Assembly: GCA_022749755.1 (NCBI GenBank)
Contig: CM040451.1
Location: forward strand, 10,367,871-10,431,870
Reading direction: 5' to 3'
Source of the DNA: Azadirachta indica
Lineage: Eukaryota; Streptophyta; Magnoliopsida; Sapindales; Meliaceae
Length of the DNA: 64,000 bases
A program made the position numbers and the translations under genes. Positions within the stretch are counted from its first letter, which is position 1. Each line of letters opens with the position of its first letter. Positions 60,184 to 64,000 of the stretch are shown piece by piece. Under the pieces are notes generated by a model. That model saw nothing but the letters and a program-made list of their open reading frames with translations. It was not told the DNA's origin and did no database searches.

Positions 60184-62540
60184 ATGAGAATGAGAATCCA
60201 CGAAAATATTGAGAGCCAGACAGTTGTAGTCATTATTTGTTGAAGTTGTTCCTATCAAATGGATCCCAAAATAATTATTGTTTTACACAAATAATTTGAT
60301 ATGGATGACAAGAAATGTAAGCCTGTTAATAATCAATTAATGTCATCGATCAAGTATGCAAATTTATTAAAAAAAAAAAAGAAGAAGAAGAGAGAGGCTT
60401 AATATTGAAGAATCCATTTGACAAGTGACTAATCATAAAAAAGAAAGTACTTTAATAGTTAAAAATCATGTTGATTGGTATCTATTTGTTTCTGCTTTAT
60501 AATCTTTTTGTGACCTTGGAATTGATCGGCTGATGGGTATTATACCTTATACCTTCAAGCATCGGGATCAGTACTTCTTGCTGCTGAGTACTCAATGGGA
60601 ATTCAATTCTTATATACAAGGTGAGGTTACTTGATAAAAAGAAGAAACATACAAGGGAATTCTAAAAAGGAAAAGCATCTAGGCATCATTGTGATGTTCA
60701 TAAAGTACTACAATCCTTGCTTTATTAATATCTTTTTCTTGTTTTGGCTAATCAATTGCATAACTCAATCACATTTATTATTGTCTTCTTCTTCAAGTTT
60801 TTTCTAACTAGCTCAAAAGGGTTATTTCTTTTTGCAACTTTGAATCTGATCTTGTTACCTATTTTCAATTTCAATAATCCATATCTAAACATATATGGCT
60901 TAATTAAGCACAAACCTAGAAAGAAGTTTGATTTATCAATACATATAGATTTTCTTTTGGCTTTTACAGAAAGTGCTTTTTACTTTTCTTTGTGTTGTCA
61001 AGTTCTTTGACTCTGAAATGTTCCCATCTGAAAACAAAGGAGTTCCCCTCCCACCTCTAAAAGAATCCCAAACTCTCAAGCTTACTCTCTTCATAAAGCT
61101 GAGGAATTACGTGAGTTCCTGAGTGTCAATAATATTTTATTATCAACTGATTCTGTATTGTGTGACATAGCCAGATAACAGAGCATCTTCAATTATTTTA
61201 TTTTGCGTGTGGACGATACGTCGTAATGTAACTTGCTTATTGGATGCCCTGTTGCTTAATAGCATTTATATGGACGACATAACTTCTTAAAATTTTCTAA
61301 GCGGGTGACACGTCGTTTACTAACATCATATTTTGTGTTCCATTCTACATTCTTTCAGAATGAAGAGAAACAACTAACAACAATTTTGATCGGACAAACC
61401 TGCATTGTTGAAGGCATCTATGTTTAGATATTTCAATTGCTATACCAGAGAATACGTATTTAAATTGGAATGCAAATAAAATAATAAAAGGCCCATTATC
61501 ATGTCTCTGCTTTCTAATAGCAATGGGTTTAAGATGGGCTTCAAGATTACTTGTGGATAAATTTTTCAATCGCCATAGCATTAACATTTTTAAAATCCAG
61601 CCTACACAATTATTTGGTACTGAGGACAAAGCTTTAACTTGGGCAATTATAAATTCATGAATAGAATGATGTTTAAACCGCAACAGAGTTAGATTCTGGA
61701 CAGACAAAGGCGGTCTAGAGCTGTTAGAAATGCTTTTTGCAATAATAAGAGGACACAGCTACTGAGACATGCTATTCTGTGTTGAACCACTCATTCAGGA
61801 GATATTCTGTAAGATATTCTCCCTAGCAAGCCGTGGTAATCTACATGTTAGACTGCCTACATATTCGAGCGCTTACAGAACAACATAGCATCGATGTCAC
61901 ATGTTATGATCCCTCTATTTAAGCTTTGCAGAAGTCAGCGGAATATTTTTCAAGACAATCCAGAGACCTAAAATATTCAGTTCCCAAGTTCTTCCAAGCA
62001 CGGTTCACATCTCACGAGGAAAGGATTTGATTCTTCGTGGATTGGTCAGGTTATTATATTAGCCTCTTCTCAAGATAATTTTACTTGCTGTGTAACCAAT
62101 ATTTGAAACTGTTGTTGGTGTTGAACTTTATATTGAAAGTGGAATTACTGGGTGGCAATATAGGATGCACTCCTGGCTTGAGCTTAATGCTGCTCGTTCT
62201 TGACCATTTCAAGTCTAGGGAATACCCTATACCATGTCCGGTACAGATGGATAAAGTTTACATCCAGTGAAATTAATTAATGCAAGATATAGACAACAAT
62301 AGAAAGCTGAATTATGTAGCTGTAATTTTTAATAGGCGGGAATTATAATTTATATGACACAACTTTATTCATAAAGAAACACAGTAAGTTTGTGACATGA
62401 TGAATAATATTCAAAGCATATATAGATTATTCATTATAATAAAAGGGAAGATGGAGAATGGTAAATAAAAGTCTGAAACAAGAAAAATAAATTGCAGGTA
62501 TAGAAAGCTGAATGTTGTTGCATGCGTGTGTCTAGGAAAA
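57977..62540. other. Spacer between the bHLH112-like gene and the quinone reductase gene
   Basis: AT-rich, no supported gene. A 120-codon minus-strand frame at 61345-61707 has a faint look of a decayed retroelement RNase H end, but this is too weak to call. Frames at 60744 and 62085 look random. Confidence 0.35.
60135..60179. repeat. TA microsatellite
   Basis: Long perfect TA run of about 22 units, followed by three GAGAAT-like units. Confidence 0.9.
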
Positions 62541-63884
62541 TTAAGCAGTTCCCTTGAGCTTCTTTGCAACAGCAGCAAAGTACTTTCCTTGGTGAAAAGC
62601 TTGCTCTAGTTCAAGCTCACTAGGCTGTCTTGAACCATCCCCAGTATATGTTCCAGCACCGTAGGGGCTGCCACCCTTCACCTTTTCCATCTCAAACATG
62701 CCAGCTCCAAATGTGTAACCAACGGGCACAAATATCATTCCATGATGAACAAGCTGAGTAATGGCGGTCAAGCTGCACAAATTTGCAATTGATAAAGCTG
62801 TAAAATATGCTTAATTTATGAAGCAAGAAACAAAACTTGGCATGTAACGAAAATTTCCTCTGTTCCTTCATTCTCTCAAGAAAAGTAAAGCTCATTGAGA
62901 GGGGATTTGGTTAAAAGAAACGCACGGGGTTGTCTCTTGTCCACCGCCTTGAGATCCAGTGCTGTAGAAAATTCCAGCAGGTTTGCCTGCGAGCTGTTGT
63001 GTTCTCCACAGGCCTCCAGTTGCATCCATAAATGCCTTGAATTGTGCAGCCATCATTCCAAATCGAGTGGGGAAACCAAACAGAACCCCATCAGCCTCTG
63101 CAAGCTCATCAGGTGTGATGATAGGTGTATCAATCTTTGGTGGTGCGCCCATCTTTCCAAGAACATCTTCCGTTAGTGTTTCAGGTACCTGTCAAAGAAA
63201 TAATTTTTGTACTTAACAATTCTGCTCTTATACGAGATTAAACCACATAAACGGCAGATTCTAAATCGCACTCCTAGAAAGCACATGATCTGAATAGAAG
63301 GAATTCATCGTAATAATTTGTGTGATTGTAGCACATTTGATAGCCTCTCGGTCAAGAGAACAAGATTAATTGGCTGTTGGATGGTTGAATTATACATTTA
63401 AAGTCCCTTAATAACAATTTGTAGCATTGCAGTAAGCTACACCACAGTACATGATACAGAAGAAAACATTTTCCAGCCTTGAGGATGAGTAAACATTCTG
63501 GTCAAGCTTAAAAAACTTCAACCCCCATATTTACTTAAGTTAAATAGGATCATTAACATGACGCACTATGAAAATGAAATTAAAATATTCCTCTTTCCTC
63601 TAATCGCCATAAATAAAGGAAACTGATAGATGCCTTCAATCTAACTGTTAGAATTGAAGGGCACCGCCAGAAATATTAATATACATATATATATGGAGAA
63701 GGCACGGAACATATGCTTCCCCCAGCCTTAGAACCCCCAATATATTTCAAAATAATTCGAGAAGTTAATTTCGAAATGGCAATCACAAACCTGCCATAGT
63801 TTTGCTTCTACTCCTTCCACAGATGCAGCTCCTTTCTTTATCTCTTCAGCCAGTTTCTGAACATGTCCATACATAGAATAATAA
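62541..63884 (-). CDS. FQR1: NAD(P)H:quinone oxidoreductase, FQR1/WrbA-like (5' end outside window)
   Basis: Three minus-strand exons are visible: 63884-63791, 63188-62926 and 62772-62541, with GT-AG junctions and consistent phases. The first exon (expected to hold the start and FMN phosphate loop beginning) lies past the right edge; exon 2 begins in phase 2 with [19 protein letters not shown]. The middle exon has [40 protein letters not shown] and [11 protein letters not shown], the FMN-binding loops of the WrbA flavodoxin-like family. The last exon has [20 protein letters not shown] and [15 protein letters not shown], ending KKLKGTA. The enzyme reduces quinones by two electrons with NAD(P)H, protecting against semiquinone radicals; Arabidopsis FQR1 is an auxin-responsive example at the plasma membrane. 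The symbol is by similarity. Confidence 0.92.
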
Positions 63885-64000
63885 CTGTAACAGACACCCA
63901 AATTCTCACATTATCACTTTGATACTGATCAAGTATCATTGAATTCAACTGTAGATAATTCAAGTATTAGCTATAAGCATATTTTATAGCAAATAATTTC

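Noticed and set aside
61345..61707. 120-codon minus-strand frame as a retroelement RNase H end
   Set aside because: Only vague resemblance and it would need frameshifts; insufficient to annotate.

Overview
The window is nuclear DNA of a flowering plant: AT-rich spacers, GT-AG introns, plant-only gene families and layered LTR retrotransposons. The monoterpene-synthase relic resembles limonene-synthase-like genes of Citrus, so a citrus or near relative is my best guess. That is inference from recalled family similarity, not a database result.

Left third (1-28.5 kb): a degenerating terpene synthase cluster. Two TPS-g-type genes lie about 23.05 kb apart in direct orientation. Copy 1 (1782-4610) is broken by a one-base deletion in exon 6. 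Copy 2 (24837-27658) has all seven exons open and should encode 546 residues. Between them is a TPS-b (monoterpene synthase-like) pseudogene on the minus strand. Its exon 1 is separated from exons 2-6 by a decayed Ty1/copia element (about 8162-17687). That element itself carries a 4.2-kb insertion containing a deleted Gypsy-like LTR pair. Short direct repeats (5935-6703 and 20573-21320) and an AT-rich stretch with inverted ends (21356-23170) fill the rest. Behind each TPS-g copy lies a relic of the tail of the PPR gene found further right.

Middle (28.5-45 kb): tandem PPR genes on the minus strand (28846-30045 and 30911-32115), both with a reading-frame break near the N-terminus. Then a four-exon DYT1-like bHLH factor (plus), a small one-helix membrane protein (plus), a two-exon DUF538 protein (minus), an At5g39570-like Tyr/Pro-rich protein (minus) and a four-exon plastid MORF9-type RNA-editing factor (minus).

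Right third (45-64 kb): about 10 kb of AT-rich spacer with a 0.75-kb tandem duplication, a seven-exon bHLH112-like gene (plus, 54803-57118), 5.4 kb of spacer, and the last three exons of an FQR1/WrbA-like quinone reductase (minus) whose first exon lies beyond the right edge.

The genes do not form a pathway. The TPS genes belong to volatile terpene formation; the PPR and MORF genes serve organelle RNA biology and share site II (TGGGCY) promoter motifs; the two bHLH genes, the DUF538 gene and the quinone reductase are independent neighbours. I found no CRISPR array, tRNA, rRNA or clear novel system. The most informative content is the history of the TPS/PPR block: duplication, a sharp identity step suggesting gene conversion, nested insertions, and one surviving gene.
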